From Acidovorax sp. CCYZU-2555 (GTDB lineage Bacteria; Pseudomonadota; Gammaproteobacteria; Burkholderiales; Burkholderiaceae_C), in contig NZ_JAHCDD010000011.1 in assembly GCF_018413525.1 (NCBI RefSeq), positions 34,136-98,135 on the forward strand: DNA of 64,000 nucleotides, in the 5' to 3' direction. Below the pieces are notes generated by a model. That model was not told the origin of the DNA and did no database searches. It was given only the letters and a program-made list of their open reading frames with translations. Of this stretch, positions 17,100 through 25,411 are shown piece by piece. The position numbers and the translations under genes are program-made. Position 1 is the stretch's first letter, and every line of letters starts with the position of its first letter.

Positions 17100-18059
17100 T
17101 CAATCCGCCTTCAACCCCGCCGTGGAAATCACCCCCTGCCACTTCTGGCGCTCGGTCTTGCCAAAGGCCTGCAGCCATTCGGGCGTGCCGCCCGCGGGCT
17201 CGAAGCCCAGTTCCAGCAGGCGCTGGCGGGTTTCGGGGCGTGCCAGCGCCTTGTTGAACGCGGCGTTGAGCGTGTGGATGATCTGCGCCGGCGTGCCCTT
17301 GGGGGCGTAGAGCGCATTCCAGGCGATCACGTCGAAGTCGGGGTAGCCCTGCTCGGAGATCGCCGCCACGCCGGGCACCAGCGCGCTGGGCTGCCTGGAC
17401 GTCACGGCGATGGCGCGCAGCTTGCCCGACTGCAGGTGCGGGCGCAGGCTGGTGGGCGTGTCGACAATGGCCGTGAGCTGGCCGCCGATCAGATCGGTGA
17501 TCGCAATGCTCGCGCCCTTGTAAGGCACGCCGAACAGCGCAACGGCCGAACGCTCCTTGAGCAGCTCGACCACAAGGCGCGCGCTGGTGCTGGGCAAGGC
17601 GATGTCGGCGCTGCGCGGCGCGGACTTGACCGCGTCGACCAGCTGCCGGGCCGAAGTCAGCGGCGAAGTGCTCGCCACGGCCAGCACCATGGGAAAGGTG
17701 CCGACCATGACCACGGGCTCGAAGTCGCTGCCTGCGTTGAAAGGAATCTTGGTGTACAGAAACTCGTTGAGCACATGGGTGGCGTTGGTGCCCATGGTCA
17801 GCGTATAGCCGTCGGGATGGGCCTTGGCCGTGGCCTCGGTGCCCACGTTGCCGCCAGCGCCGGGGCGGTTGTCGATGATGATGGGCTGGCCCAGATCGCG
17901 TGCGATCTGGTCGGCGAGATAACGCGTGGCGATGTCCGTTCCCTGGCCTGCGGGGTAGGCCACGATGATCTTGATGGGTTTGGCCGGATAGGTCTGCGCG
18001 TGCAGCGCGCTGCCGGCCAGGCCCATGACGGCGGCCAGGCCCAATGCGATGAGTTTCAT
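17100..18059 (-). CDS. Bug/TctC-family periplasmic receptor
   Basis: 319 aa with a Sec leader (MKLIALGLAAVMGLAGSALHAQ) and the family opening YPAKPIKIIVAYPAGQGTD. It is most similar, within this window, to the receptor at 52095-53075: both carry NAT-x3-NEFLYT in the middle and APKGTPA-x-I in the C-terminal third. Both are linked to a CoA-transferase and a paralogous dehydratase. ACAAGGAGACAG precedes the ATG. It probably captures the acid that the neighbouring enzymes activate and degrade. Confidence 0.93.
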   Translation of the reverse strand: MKLIALGLAAVMGLAGSALHAQTYPAKPIKIIVAYPAGQGTDIATRYLADQIARDLGQPIIIDNRPGAGGNVGTEATAKAHPDGYTLTMGTNATHVLNEFLYTKIPFNAGSDFEPVVMVGTFPMVLAVASTSPLTSARQLVDAVKSAPRSADIALPSTSARLVVELLKERSAVALFGVPYKGASIAITDLIGGQLTAIVDTPTSLRPHLQSGKLRAIAVTSRQPSALVPGVAAISEQGYPDFDVIAWNALYAPKGTPAQIIHTLNAAFNKALARPETRQRLLELGFEPAGGTPEWLQAFGKTERQKWQGVISTAGLKAD

Positions 18060-18134
18060 GTCTGTCTCCTTGTGATGCCAACGGTTTTTTCCTGCGCGGG
18101 GCCAGGCCCCGTGCAGCGGCTTTTCTTCTGTGGA

Positions 18135-19376
18135 TCAGTGTTGGGTGATGGCATGGCCCTCCTGCATTTTGCGGGCCGACGCCTGCGCTGGCGCCTGTGC
18201 CAAACCCGCAGTGACCTGCCCTTGCGCTTGCGCCTGTGCCTGCCAGCTGCGCGCCAGGATCGCCGCGCGGTCCTGGTCCAGCCGCGGCGGCGCCGCGCCC
18301 GGCACCGCGGGCGTGCCCATGAGCCGCACCGGTGAACGTATGCCCGTGTAGTCGCCGCGCCGCACCAGCATCTGCCGGTGCTGGGTATGCGGATGATCGA
18401 GCGCGGCGGCCACGCTGTTGACGGCCGAGGCCGGCACGCCGACGGCCATCAGCGCATCGGCCCAGACCTGCGCCGGCTGCGTGGCGATCGCCGCCTCGAT
18501 GGCCGCGTACAGCGCGTCGCGCTGGCCCAGGCGCTGGGCGTTGTTGGCGAAGCGCGGGTCGGCGGCCAGCGCGGGCGCGCCTATCGCTGCGCAGAAGCGC
18601 CCGAATTGCGCGTCGTTGAGAATGCCGATGAACAGCTCGCCGTCGGCCGCGCGGAACTTGTCGTAGGGCACGATGTTCGGGTGGGCGCTGCCCAAGGGCG
18701 CGGGCACTTCGCCCGAACAAAGCCAGTTCGCGCCATGCGGCAGCAGCAGGCTGATCGCGGTGTCGTAGAGTGTGGCCTCGACGCGCTGGCCCAGGCCGTC
18801 ACGCTCGCGCGCCTGCAGCGCCATCAGAATGCCGGTCAGCGCGACATAGCCCGTGAGGTGGTCGACCACGGGAATGCCGACCTTGGTCGCGCCGCTGTCG
18901 GCGCTGCCGTTGATGCTCATGATGCCGCAGGCCGCCTGCAGCACGGCGTCGTAGCCCGGCAGTCCGCCCAGCGGCCCGTCGGCGCCGAAGCCGCTGATGC
19001 TGCACAGCACCAGCCGTGGGTAGCGCGCGGCCAGAACGTCTTCGTAGCCCAGGCCCCAGCGCTCCAGCGTGCCGGGAACGAAGTTCTCGACCAGCACATC
19101 GGCGCCGGCCAGCAAGCCATGCAGCACCTGCTGGCCGTCGGGCGTCGACAGATCGAGGCTGATCGACTGCTTGCCGCGGTTGAGCGCGGAAAAATATGCG
19201 GCCTGCTGGCTGGCCGTGTACGGCGGCCCCAACCGGCGCGTCTCGTCGCCCGCGGGCGGCTCGACCTTGGTCACTTCGGCCCCATGGTCGGCGAGGATTT
19301 GCGTGCACAGGGGCCCGGCCAGGACCCGGGTCAGGTCTACGACCTTCAGCCCCTGCAAGGCGCCTGCGCGGCTCAT
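18135..19376 (-). CDS. CaiB/BaiF (family III) CoA-transferase
   Basis: 413 aa, standard length for family III. N-terminal LKVVDLTRVLAGPLCTQILADHGAEVTKVEPPAGDETR; the catalytic Asp region VGIPVVDHLTGYVALTGILMALQAR (about 167-190); CoA-binding residues typical of the family. It moves CoA from a donor such as succinyl-CoA or acetyl-CoA to an acid. The C-terminal tail (about 20 residues, rich in QAQ repeats) looks dispensable. The stop of the upstream dehydratase is 3 bp before its region, indicating cotranscription. Confidence 0.93.
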   Translation of the reverse strand: MSRAGALQGLKVVDLTRVLAGPLCTQILADHGAEVTKVEPPAGDETRRLGPPYTASQQAAYFSALNRGKQSISLDLSTPDGQQVLHGLLAGADVLVENFVPGTLERWGLGYEDVLAARYPRLVLCSISGFGADGPLGGLPGYDAVLQAACGIMSINGSADSGATKVGIPVVDHLTGYVALTGILMALQARERDGLGQRVEATLYDTAISLLLPHGANWLCSGEVPAPLGSAHPNIVPYDKFRAADGELFIGILNDAQFGRFCAAIGAPALAADPRFANNAQRLGQRDALYAAIEAAIATQPAQVWADALMAVGVPASAVNSVAAALDHPHTQHRQMLVRRGDYTGIRSPVRLMGTPAVPGAAPPRLDQDRAAILARSWQAQAQAQGQVTAGLAQAPAQASARKMQEGHAITQH

Positions 19377-19379
19377 GGC

Positions 19380-20522
19380 TCAGGCTCCGCGGCTGGGCAG
19401 GACCACGACACCGCTACCGACCACGGACAACTCGTTGTCCTGGTTGTGCGCGATCTGCTCGATCTCGACCATGTGCTGGCCGTTCTCGACGAACTTGCGC
19501 ACCACCTTGCCCGTGATGAACACCATGTCGCCTTCGGGATTGTGGCGGCGGATCTTGCAGCTGGCCTTGTGCAGGAAGCCGGTGTCGCCCATCCAGTTGG
19601 TCAGGTGGTGGGTCAGCCACGAAGTACGCTCAGGACCGTAGTCATAGGCACCGGGCGCGCCGACTTCGAGCGCGAAGTCTTCTTCCCAATGCACACGCTC
19701 TGGAACATCGGGAATGCCGAAACGGTTCTTGATGCCCACGCCCGGATGCGCATCGATGAGCTTCCAGGCCAGCTTGTTGGCGCGGATGTAGAGGCCGCCC
19801 CAGCCCTGGGCATAGGCGATGAAGCCGGTCACGGTCATCGGACCCTTGAACATCGTCGGCAGCGCCTCGCCTTCCTTCACATCTTCCCAGTAGCGCGGCA
19901 CGGCGCCGCGCACTTCTTCCTTGCGGTAGAGGTCGAAGGCCGCGGCCAGTTCCTCGTCGGTATAGCTGCGTTGGCCGCGTTCGCGCGCCGCATCGTACTT
20001 GGTGCCGACTTCACGCGCATGGTCGCGCTCGGTGCGAAAGCACCAGCTGTCGGCCTCGGCCACCTTGTCGCCGTTCTGATTGAAAAAGTCGACGTGGTAG
20101 ATCTGCTGCACCGCCCGGCCCGCGAAACGCGTCTGGTGCTCGACCAGGTCCTTGAGATAGGCCTCGGTGTGGATTTCATCGTTGCGGTGCACGGGCTTGT
20201 GCCAGGTCCAGTCGGCGCCCGACCACATCGCGTGCACGCCCGGCAGTCCGCCGACATAGCCCGAGACGATGCGGCTGGTGGAGAACAGGAAACTGGGCAG
20301 TGCCACGATGCCGCCGTAGTGCGACTTGGCCGCGTAGTCGGGATCGCACCACAGCGGGTTGTCGTCGCCAATGCCATGGGCGTAATGGCGGATGTTGTCG
20401 CGCGTGGCCTCATGGCACCACGGCTCGACGGTGTGACCGATCTTGACGCCTATGCGCTGGCGCAATTCGTCGAGTCCGCTTTCGGTGATCTTGGGGAAAT
20501 TGCGCTGGGCTTTCATGTCCAT
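19380..20522 (-). CDS. MaoC/FAS1-like acyl-CoA dehydratase, two hotdog halves
   Basis: 380 aa from the ATG that has AGGAG 8 bp upstream; longer frames only add translated REP sequence. The first half carries the MaoC_dehydrat_N-like block GIGDDNPLWCDPDYAAKSHYGG (about 48-69), the second a hotdog with YDYGPERTSWLTHHLTNWMGD and GKVVRKFVENG. It should hydrate or dehydrate an acyl-CoA. It is paralogous to the protein at 50541-51791 (shared YDYGPxRxSW, TNWMGDxGxL and KVVRK). It sits between the ligase and CoA-transferase genes, so it acts on their CoA product. Confidence 0.88.
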   Translation of the reverse strand: MDMKAQRNFPKITESGLDELRQRIGVKIGHTVEPWCHEATRDNIRHYAHGIGDDNPLWCDPDYAAKSHYGGIVALPSFLFSTSRIVSGYVGGLPGVHAMWSGADWTWHKPVHRNDEIHTEAYLKDLVEHQTRFAGRAVQQIYHVDFFNQNGDKVAEADSWCFRTERDHAREVGTKYDAARERGQRSYTDEELAAAFDLYRKEEVRGAVPRYWEDVKEGEALPTMFKGPMTVTGFIAYAQGWGGLYIRANKLAWKLIDAHPGVGIKNRFGIPDVPERVHWEEDFALEVGAPGAYDYGPERTSWLTHHLTNWMGDTGFLHKASCKIRRHNPEGDMVFITGKVVRKFVENGQHMVEIEQIAHNQDNELSVVGSGVVVLPSRGA

Positions 20523-20574
20523 GGTGACGACTCCTGGTTGAGAAACGGGAAAGGGAAAACGGGGGTGGGCGGGG

Positions 20575-22350
20575 TCAGCGGCCTGGGGTGCATTGCCCTT
20601 CGACAAGCTCAGGGCGAACGGGGGGCCCTTCGACAAGCTCAGGGCGAACGGAGGGCCCTTCGACAAGCTCAGGGCGAACGGGGGGCGGCTCAGAGTGAAC
20701 GGGGGGCGGCTCGGGGCGAACGGACGAGAGCCCGGGCGCCGAACCGTTCGTCCTGAGCCTGTCGAAGGATGAACGGCCTTGCCCTCCAGCCAGTGCCAGC
20801 TCGCGCTCGCGCAGCACCTTGCGATGCACCTTGCCGGCCGGCGTCTTGGGCAGCTCGTCGACCAGGGCCACATGGCGCGGGTACTCGTGCTGGCTCAGCT
20901 TGGTCTTGACCAGCTCCTGGATTTCGCGCGTGAAGGCATCGATGTCGCACGCCGGGCGCGTGCTGACGATGAAGGCCTTGACGACCTGGCCGCGCAGCGC
21001 GTCGGGCACGCCTATGACCGCGGCTTCGAGCGCGTCGGGGTGCATCAGGATCACGTTCTCGATCTCGACGGCGCTCATGGTCCAGCCCGCCGAGATGATC
21101 ACGTCGTCGGCGCGGCCGCCGTGATAGAAGTAGCCGTCGGCGTCGATGCGGCCCAGGTCCTTGGTGGGAATCCACTCGCCGCGGCGCAGCACCATCAGCT
21201 GGCCCGTGACACCGGGCGCGCAGGGCTTGCCGTCGTCGCCCTGCACCTGCACTTCGGTGCCGGGCACGGCCTTGCCCAGCGCGCCTTTCTTGACGGGAAA
21301 GTCGGGCGCACCCGGGTAGCTGGCCAGCACCACGCCGATCTCGGTCGTGCCGTACATGCTGCAGACTTCGAGGCCGAACGTGGCGCGCACGAAGTCTGCG
21401 GTGTCGTCATCGATGGGCTCGCCCGTGAACGACAGCTTCTCGAGCGCGAAGCGGTAGTCGCCGGCCTTGCCGCAGTTCTTCATCATGCGGTAGTGCGTGG
21501 CCGCGGCCGACATGTTGGTGAAGCCGTGTTCGGCCAGGCCCTGCAGCAGGCGCTCGGCGTTGAAGCGCCCGCTGTATGCGCCCACCGTGAGGCCCAGCGC
21601 CAGCGGTGCGAGCGTGCCATGCCACAGCCCATGGCCCCAGGCCGGCGACGACGGGCAGAAGTAGCGCTCGCCGGGGCGAATGCCCGTGCCGTAGAGCGCC
21701 GCGACCATCAGCGTGACCAGCGCCTTGTGCGAATGCTTGACGGCTTCGGGCAGTTCGCGCGTCGTGCCCGAGGTGTACTGGAACACCGCCAGGTCCGATG
21801 CCTTGGATTGGGTCTGATAAGCCGCGGGGAACTGTGCAAGCGTTTCGGCGAAAGCGGCATCGAACACCTGCACCGGCGGGTGGCCGGGAAAGCGCGCGGC
21901 GTCTTCCTTTTCGGCGTTGGTGATCAGCAGCGCGGGCTGGCAGTCCTGCACGCGCAGCCGAATGCCGTCGGGGCCGAACAGCGTGAACAGCGGCACGGCG
22001 ATCGCGCCGCGCTTGATCACGCCGAACATCGCGGTATAGAAAGCGCGCGAGGGCTCGAGCATGATCGCCACCCGGTCGCCGGCCTGCACGCCCCGGGCTT
22101 CCAGCCAGTGTGCGAGGCGCGATGAATCTTCCGACAGCTGGGCAAAGCCTATGCGCTCTTCGCCGCCCGCGGCCTGGACCACGATCAACGCGTCGCGGCC
22201 CGAAGCCGCATGGCGGTCCACGCACTCGTGGGCGATGTTCAGCGACTCGCGGTTTCCGTCGAACAGATCCCAGAGCCGTTCGGGGGAAAACTGCAGCTGC
22301 GCATCGGCGTAGCTCTGGTAGTCGGTCAGTGATTTCATGGCGGCATCCAA
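20575..22350 (-). CDS. acyl-CoA ligase (AMP-forming) with REP-derived C-terminal tail
   Basis: 591 aa. The ANL core ends near residue 530. The P-loop reads FQYTSGTTRELPEAVKHSH (about 190-208), departing from the usual TSGTTGLPKG; then SMYGTTEIG (A5), TKDLGRIDADGYFYHGGRADD (A7/A8) and PKTPAGKVHRKVLR with the catalytic Lys (A10). It activates an acid as acyl-AMP and then acyl-CoA. The last about 60 residues translate REP repeats: one SSFDRLRTNG copy and three VRPELVEG copies, an in-frame decapeptide repeat. The start could also be the ATG at 22338. First gene of the operon running to the IclR gene. Confidence 0.9.
   Translation of the reverse strand: MDAAMKSLTDYQSYADAQLQFSPERLWDLFDGNRESLNIAHECVDRHAASGRDALIVVQAAGGEERIGFAQLSEDSSRLAHWLEARGVQAGDRVAIMLEPSRAFYTAMFGVIKRGAIAVPLFTLFGPDGIRLRVQDCQPALLITNAEKEDAARFPGHPPVQVFDAAFAETLAQFPAAYQTQSKASDLAVFQYTSGTTRELPEAVKHSHKALVTLMVAALYGTGIRPGERYFCPSSPAWGHGLWHGTLAPLALGLTVGAYSGRFNAERLLQGLAEHGFTNMSAAATHYRMMKNCGKAGDYRFALEKLSFTGEPIDDDTADFVRATFGLEVCSMYGTTEIGVVLASYPGAPDFPVKKGALGKAVPGTEVQVQGDDGKPCAPGVTGQLMVLRRGEWIPTKDLGRIDADGYFYHGGRADDVIISAGWTMSAVEIENVILMHPDALEAAVIGVPDALRGQVVKAFIVSTRPACDIDAFTREIQELVKTKLSQHEYPRHVALVDELPKTPAGKVHRKVLRERELALAGGQGRSSFDRLRTNGSAPGLSSVRPEPPPVHSEPPPVRPELVEGPSVRPELVEGPPVRPELVEGQCTPGR
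20595..20777. repeat. REP-like tandem array inside the ligase 3' end and gap
   Basis: Three near-identical 30-bp units built on CCCTTCGACAAGCTCAGGGC (from 20596, 20627 and 20657), two degenerate units (about 20685-20724), and one opposite-orientation copy (20743-20777, CCGTTCGTCCTGAGCCTGTC). The 30-bp period is a multiple of three, so the reading frame of the ligase survives. Confidence 0.9.
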
Positions 22351-22411
22351 CGTCAGTGAGGGGTTGAATGCAGTTTTCTCCCGAGCGCCACTTTTGTCAA
22401 ATACGACTTCT

Positions 22412-22429
22412 ATTTGTCTATATACAAAT
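22412..22429. promoter_or_regulatory. operator-like palindrome upstream of acyl-CoA ligase operon
   Basis: ATTTGT-CTATAT-ACAAAT, perfect 6-bp arms, about 60 bp upstream of the ligase start, in AT-rich DNA. A nearby direct copy TTTGTCAAAT (22393-22402) extends the pattern. IclR or TetR/GntR proteins bind such dyads; the IclR at the end of this operon is the natural candidate. Confidence 0.45.
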
Positions 22430-22573
22430 CTTCGCTACGCGAAACTTCGCTATGGGATGACTCAATGGATGCAAAAAGGCGCAAAGGAACAGCTTTTACG
22501 GCAGATTTTTCGCCCGCGAAATGCAGTGAAATCGGCACGCCAGCTTCAGGCTGCGCTCACATTTCTTCCAGCG

Positions 22574-22589
22574 TTTCAGCACGCTGAAA
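22574..22589. other. inverted repeat, hairpin or operator
   Basis: TTTCAGC-AC-GCTGAAA: 7-bp perfect arms with a 2-bp centre, about midway between the divergent ligase and ferritin-like genes. The short centre suits a protein-binding dyad better than an RNA hairpin. Confidence 0.4.
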
Positions 22590-22845
22590 ATCGCAGCGAT
22601 CGCATGGATGCAGGCGTTCGGCGCACGCGCAAAATCGCGCAAAAGCCGGCGTGAAGCCGGGCACGCAGGGCATGCGATCAAGGGTATGTCCTAGGAATTG
22701 CGTGCCGCGGCGCCGGCAGTCCCGGCAAGCGCCCATGTCAACACAAGCCTTACTCCCACAGCACCCGGCAAATTCATCCTTTACGGTAGGAGGTGCTGGT
22801 GTGCCCACACGCCAGATATCCCATTCCAATCCCACGAGGTGTGCA

Positions 22846-23391
22846 ATGAACAATAACGAGCAACAACCACGTCAGCTGACACTCGACAATGAACGACTCG
22901 AAGCGGCAAAGCAGAGCCTGGACCAGGGGGCGGTGACGCCCGAAGCCGAGCAATGGCGCGAAGCCATCATCGCGCTGCTCAATGATTCGCTGGCCACCGA
23001 AATCGTCTGCGTGCTGCGCTACAAGCGCCACCATTTCACGGCCACGGGGCTCGAGTCGCCGGCGATCGCCGACGAGTTCCTGGTACACGCCAACGAGGAA
23101 CAGGCGCATGCCGACAAGATCGCCAAGCGCATCGTGCAGTTGGGCGGCAAGCCCGATCTGAACCCCGACACGCTGACCAGCCGCAGTCACGCCGACTACG
23201 ACGAGCAGGAAGACCTGCACGCCATGATTCGCGCGAATCTGATTGCCGAGCGCGTGGCGATCGAGGCCTATACGCAGATGATCGAGCTGATCGGCGACAA
23301 GGACCACACCACGCGCCGGCTGATCGAGCAGATCCTGGAGCAGGAACAGGAACATGCCGACGAACTGTCGGATTGGATGAAGCGCGCCTGA
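22846..23391 (+). CDS. ferritin-like (bacterioferritin/Dps-type) protein
   Basis: 181 aa from the ATG at 22846, preceded by CGAGGTGTGC. Four-helix ferritin-like fold with diiron ligands in the expected order: E in LATEIVCVLRYKRHHF (about 49), ExxH in NEEQAHADK (about 84-87), E in IAERVAIEAYTQMI (about 133), and ExEHADE in the last helix. The first 25 residues are a polar, Dps-like tail. Members are annotated as bacterioferritin and store or oxidise iron. The gene stands alone, convergent with otsB. Confidence 0.88.
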   Translation: MNNNEQQPRQLTLDNERLEAAKQSLDQGAVTPEAEQWREAIIALLNDSLATEIVCVLRYKRHHFTATGLESPAIADEFLVHANEEQAHADKIAKRIVQLGGKPDLNPDTLTSRSHADYDEQEDLHAMIRANLIAERVAIEAYTQMIELIGDKDHTTRRLIEQILEQEQEHADELSDWMKRA

Positions 23392-23401
23392 CGCGCGGCT
23401 T

Positions 23402-23434
23402 GCCGCGCAGGGTTGGCCATCGGCCCTGCGCGGC
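23402..23434. terminator. strong GC hairpin between convergent genes
   Basis: Perfect 11-bp stem GCCGCGCAGGG (23402-23412) and CCCTGCGCGGC (23424-23434) with an 11-nt loop, between the ferritin-like stop and the otsB stop. There is no clear T-tract, so termination may be imperfect or factor-assisted. Confidence 0.65.
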
Positions 23435-23449
23435 GGCTCCCGCAGACCC

Positions 23450-24160
23450 TCAAAGCTTGCGGATACGCACCTGTTGGCGCAGCCATTCGAGCACATTCGC
23501 CGGCTGCTCGAACATCCCGTCGGCATGGGCCTGCACCCTGGAGCCGACCGCGAATGCCAGCCCGCCCAGCGCGCGCGCGGCCTGCATCGCGCTGATATCG
23601 CTCAAGTCATCGCCGATGAACACCGGCATCCTGCCCATGAACGGCGCCTGCAGCATCAAATGCCGCAAGGCCGCGCCTTTGTGCGCATCGGCGGGCACCA
23701 GTTCCAGTACTTTCTTGCCTTCGCAAAGACGGTGCGTGACCAGCGCCGCCGCCATCTGCGCGGCCAGCGTGCGCACCATGGCCTCGGCCGCAGGTGCCTG
23801 GCGCCAATGCAGCGCCAGACCACAAGGCTTTTCCTCGACCAGTGCACCAGGCCAAGGCTGCAATGCATCGCGGCAACGCTGCGCGAGCTGGACCAGGCGC
23901 GCATCGGTGGGCGCACACTCCATCAGCTCGGCGCCATGGCTGCCGACCAGCAGGACGCCGGCCCCGCCCAACAACTGCGACAGATCGCCATACGCGCGCC
24001 CGCTGATGCAGGCCAATGCGCCCTGCAGTCGCGGTGACAGCGCGGCCAGTGTGTCGAGCAGCAAAGGGCTGACCTGCACCGCCGCGGGCGTGGGCGCGAT
24101 ATCGATCAGCGTGCCGTCGAGATCGACAAACAGCGCGATGGCTTCAGCCAAGGCCCGCAC
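23450..24160 (-). CDS. otsB: trehalose-6-phosphate phosphatase
   Basis: 236 aa HAD-superfamily enzyme that dephosphorylates trehalose-6-phosphate to trehalose. Motif I is FVDLDGTLID (catalytic Asp13 and Asp15), then SGRAYGDLSQLL (about 53-64), GSHGAE (about 72-77), and the C-terminal VFIGDDLSDISA (motif IV). Length fits OtsB. It is the last gene of the six-gene otsA-otsB operon and overlaps the glycosyltransferase gene by 17 bp. Confidence 0.93.
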   Translation of the reverse strand: MRALAEAIALFVDLDGTLIDIAPTPAAVQVSPLLLDTLAALSPRLQGALACISGRAYGDLSQLLGGAGVLLVGSHGAELMECAPTDARLVQLAQRCRDALQPWPGALVEEKPCGLALHWRQAPAAEAMVRTLAAQMAAALVTHRLCEGKKVLELVPADAHKGAALRHLMLQAPFMGRMPVFIGDDLSDISAMQAARALGGLAFAVGSRVQAHADGMFEQPANVLEWLRQQVRIRKL

Positions 24161-24827
24161 CCGCGCCCGGCTGGGCCACGCTGCGCTCCAGCGTCAGCAG
24201 GAAGTCGCCGAAGCCTTCGCGCGCGCGCGGATCGCGGCGCGCGCTGGTCACCACGCAGGGCGCGATGCGCCGCGCAATGCGCAGGCCCGCCTGCTCGCAG
24301 CGGCGCACCAGGCCCACATCTTCATGCGCCGTGGCCGGCAGAAACCCGCCGGCCTGCAGATACGCCTGGCGTGACAAGCCCAGGTTCGCACCGTGCACAT
24401 GCGGATGGCCGTCGCGCGGCACCGTGGCGTGGAAGGCGCGCACCACCTCGGGCGCGTAGTCGCCCCAGTCGTCGACGCGCACAATGCCGCAGAACACATC
24501 GGCGCCGCAATGCCATTGCCCATGCAGCCAATCTTCGGGCACCTGGGTGTCGGCATCGGTGCAGGCCAGCCAATCGGCGCCCAGCTCCAGCCCGCGCTGC
24601 GCACCTGCGCTGCGTGCCTGACCGACGTTGCGCGCGTCGATTTCGATGACGTGGTCCGCATGTGCGTGCGCGATGCGCGCGGAGCCATCGTCACAGGCAT
24701 CGAGCACCACCACCAGCGTGGCGCTAACAGCATGCGTCGCAAGATGCCGCATGCTGGCGCGCACCGACTGCAGACAGGCCAGCAGGCGCTGCTCTTCGTT
24801 GTGCGCGGGAATGACGATGGCGATCAC
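24144..24827 (-). CDS. family 2 glycosyltransferase
   Basis: 227 aa, one GT-A domain. N-terminal IVIPAHNEEQRLLACLQSV (about 4-22), LDACDDGS (about 48-55), the metal-binding CTDADTQVPEDW (about 93-104), and a late VRRCEQAGLRI. There is no transmembrane helix, so it is soluble or peripheral. It should transfer a sugar from an NDP-sugar to an unknown acceptor. Start and stop overlap both neighbours (4 bp with the methyltransferase, 17 bp with otsB), so it belongs to the same biosynthetic unit. Confidence 0.92.
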   Translation of the reverse strand: MIAIVIPAHNEEQRLLACLQSVRASMRHLATHAVSATLVVVLDACDDGSARIAHAHADHVIEIDARNVGQARSAGAQRGLELGADWLACTDADTQVPEDWLHGQWHCGADVFCGIVRVDDWGDYAPEVVRAFHATVPRDGHPHVHGANLGLSRQAYLQAGGFLPATAHEDVGLVRRCEQAGLRIARRIAPCVVTSARRDPRAREGFGDFLLTLERSVAQPGAGAGLG

Positions 24828-25411
24828 AGCAGTCCCTCCTTGCGCGCCACGCTGGTGCGGCTGGCGCTCAACACGTCGATCAACAGATCGTCATCCTGGT
24901 AGCCGGCCTGGCCGTGAAAGCCGGTCACTTCGCTGATCAGCACATGCGCGGTTTCGGCGGGCGTGATCACCTGCGCGAACGCATGGCGCCAGTGCGCGAG
25001 CAGCAGCACGCATTCGGCCGACGCCTGGATACGGATGTTGCGCGCGAGCTGGCTGATCTGTGCCTCGTTCAGGTAGTAGGCGACATCGCACAGCAGGATG
25101 TGATCGAAGCTTTGCGCGGGCCAGTGCTGGGTGATGTCGGCGTGCACGATCTCGACATTTTCCCGGCCCTGCAGCCGATGGCGCGCGAGTTCTATCGCCT
25201 TGGCCGACACATCGACGGCCAGCACGTGGGTGGCGCGCGCCGCGAGCAGCTGCGTGATCATGCCGGTGGAGCAGCCGATTTCCAGCACCCGGCCGAGCTT
25301 TTCATGCGGCAGCAGCGCGGCGATCAGCGCCCGCCGGCGTTTTTCATACCAGTGCGTCGCGTAGCCCCAGGGGTCGGGCTCCTCATGGGGGGCGTCAAAA
25401 TCAATGGCCAT
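24824..25411 (-). CDS. class I SAM-dependent methyltransferase (NodS-like)
   Basis: 195 aa from MAIDFDAP. Motif I is VLEIGCSTGMITQLLA (about 43-58), with an acidic residue at the end of strand 2 (LAVDVSAKAIELAR) and motif post-I HADITQHWPAQSFDHILLCDVAYYL (about 89-113). Similar proteins are annotated as SAM-dependent or nodulation protein S (NodS), which N-methylates a deacetylated aminosugar. The PIG-L deacetylase encoded just upstream would create exactly such a free amine. This coupling is inferred from context. Overlaps both neighbours. Confidence 0.9.
   Translation of the reverse strand: MAIDFDAPHEEPDPWGYATHWYEKRRRALIAALLPHEKLGRVLEIGCSTGMITQLLAARATHVLAVDVSAKAIELARHRLQGRENVEIVHADITQHWPAQSFDHILLCDVAYYLNEAQISQLARNIRIQASAECVLLLAHWRHAFAQVITPAETAHVLISEVTGFHGQAGYQDDDLLIDVLSASRTSVARKEGLL

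Larger units (their letters stand above)
22351..22845. other. intergenic region between divergent ligase and ferritin-like genes
   Basis: 495 bp with no convincing gene. The left 110 bp are AT-richer and hold a palindromic operator candidate; the middle holds a strong inverted repeat. Near the right end is GGTAGGAGGTGCTGGTG (about 22785-22801), which could serve a leader peptide, but the open frame there is short and unremarkable. Confidence 0.6.

Noticed and set aside
18094..18114. GC hairpin after the CoA-transferase at 18135 as a terminator
   Set aside because: On the minus strand it is followed by A residues, not T, and the operon appears to continue into the Bug gene.
20595..20777. Possible CRISPR array
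   Set aside because: Units are directly adjacent with no unique spacers, and the same unit occurs dispersed and inverted elsewhere, so these are REP elements.
20523..20873. N-terminal extension of the 19380 dehydratase through repeated FALSLSKG
   Set aside because: This is REP sequence read in frame; a good ribosome site precedes the ATG at 20522.
22337..22654. 105-codon plus-strand frame in the ligase/ferritin gap
   Set aside because: No ribosome site, no recognisable pattern, and it covers the palindromic operator region.
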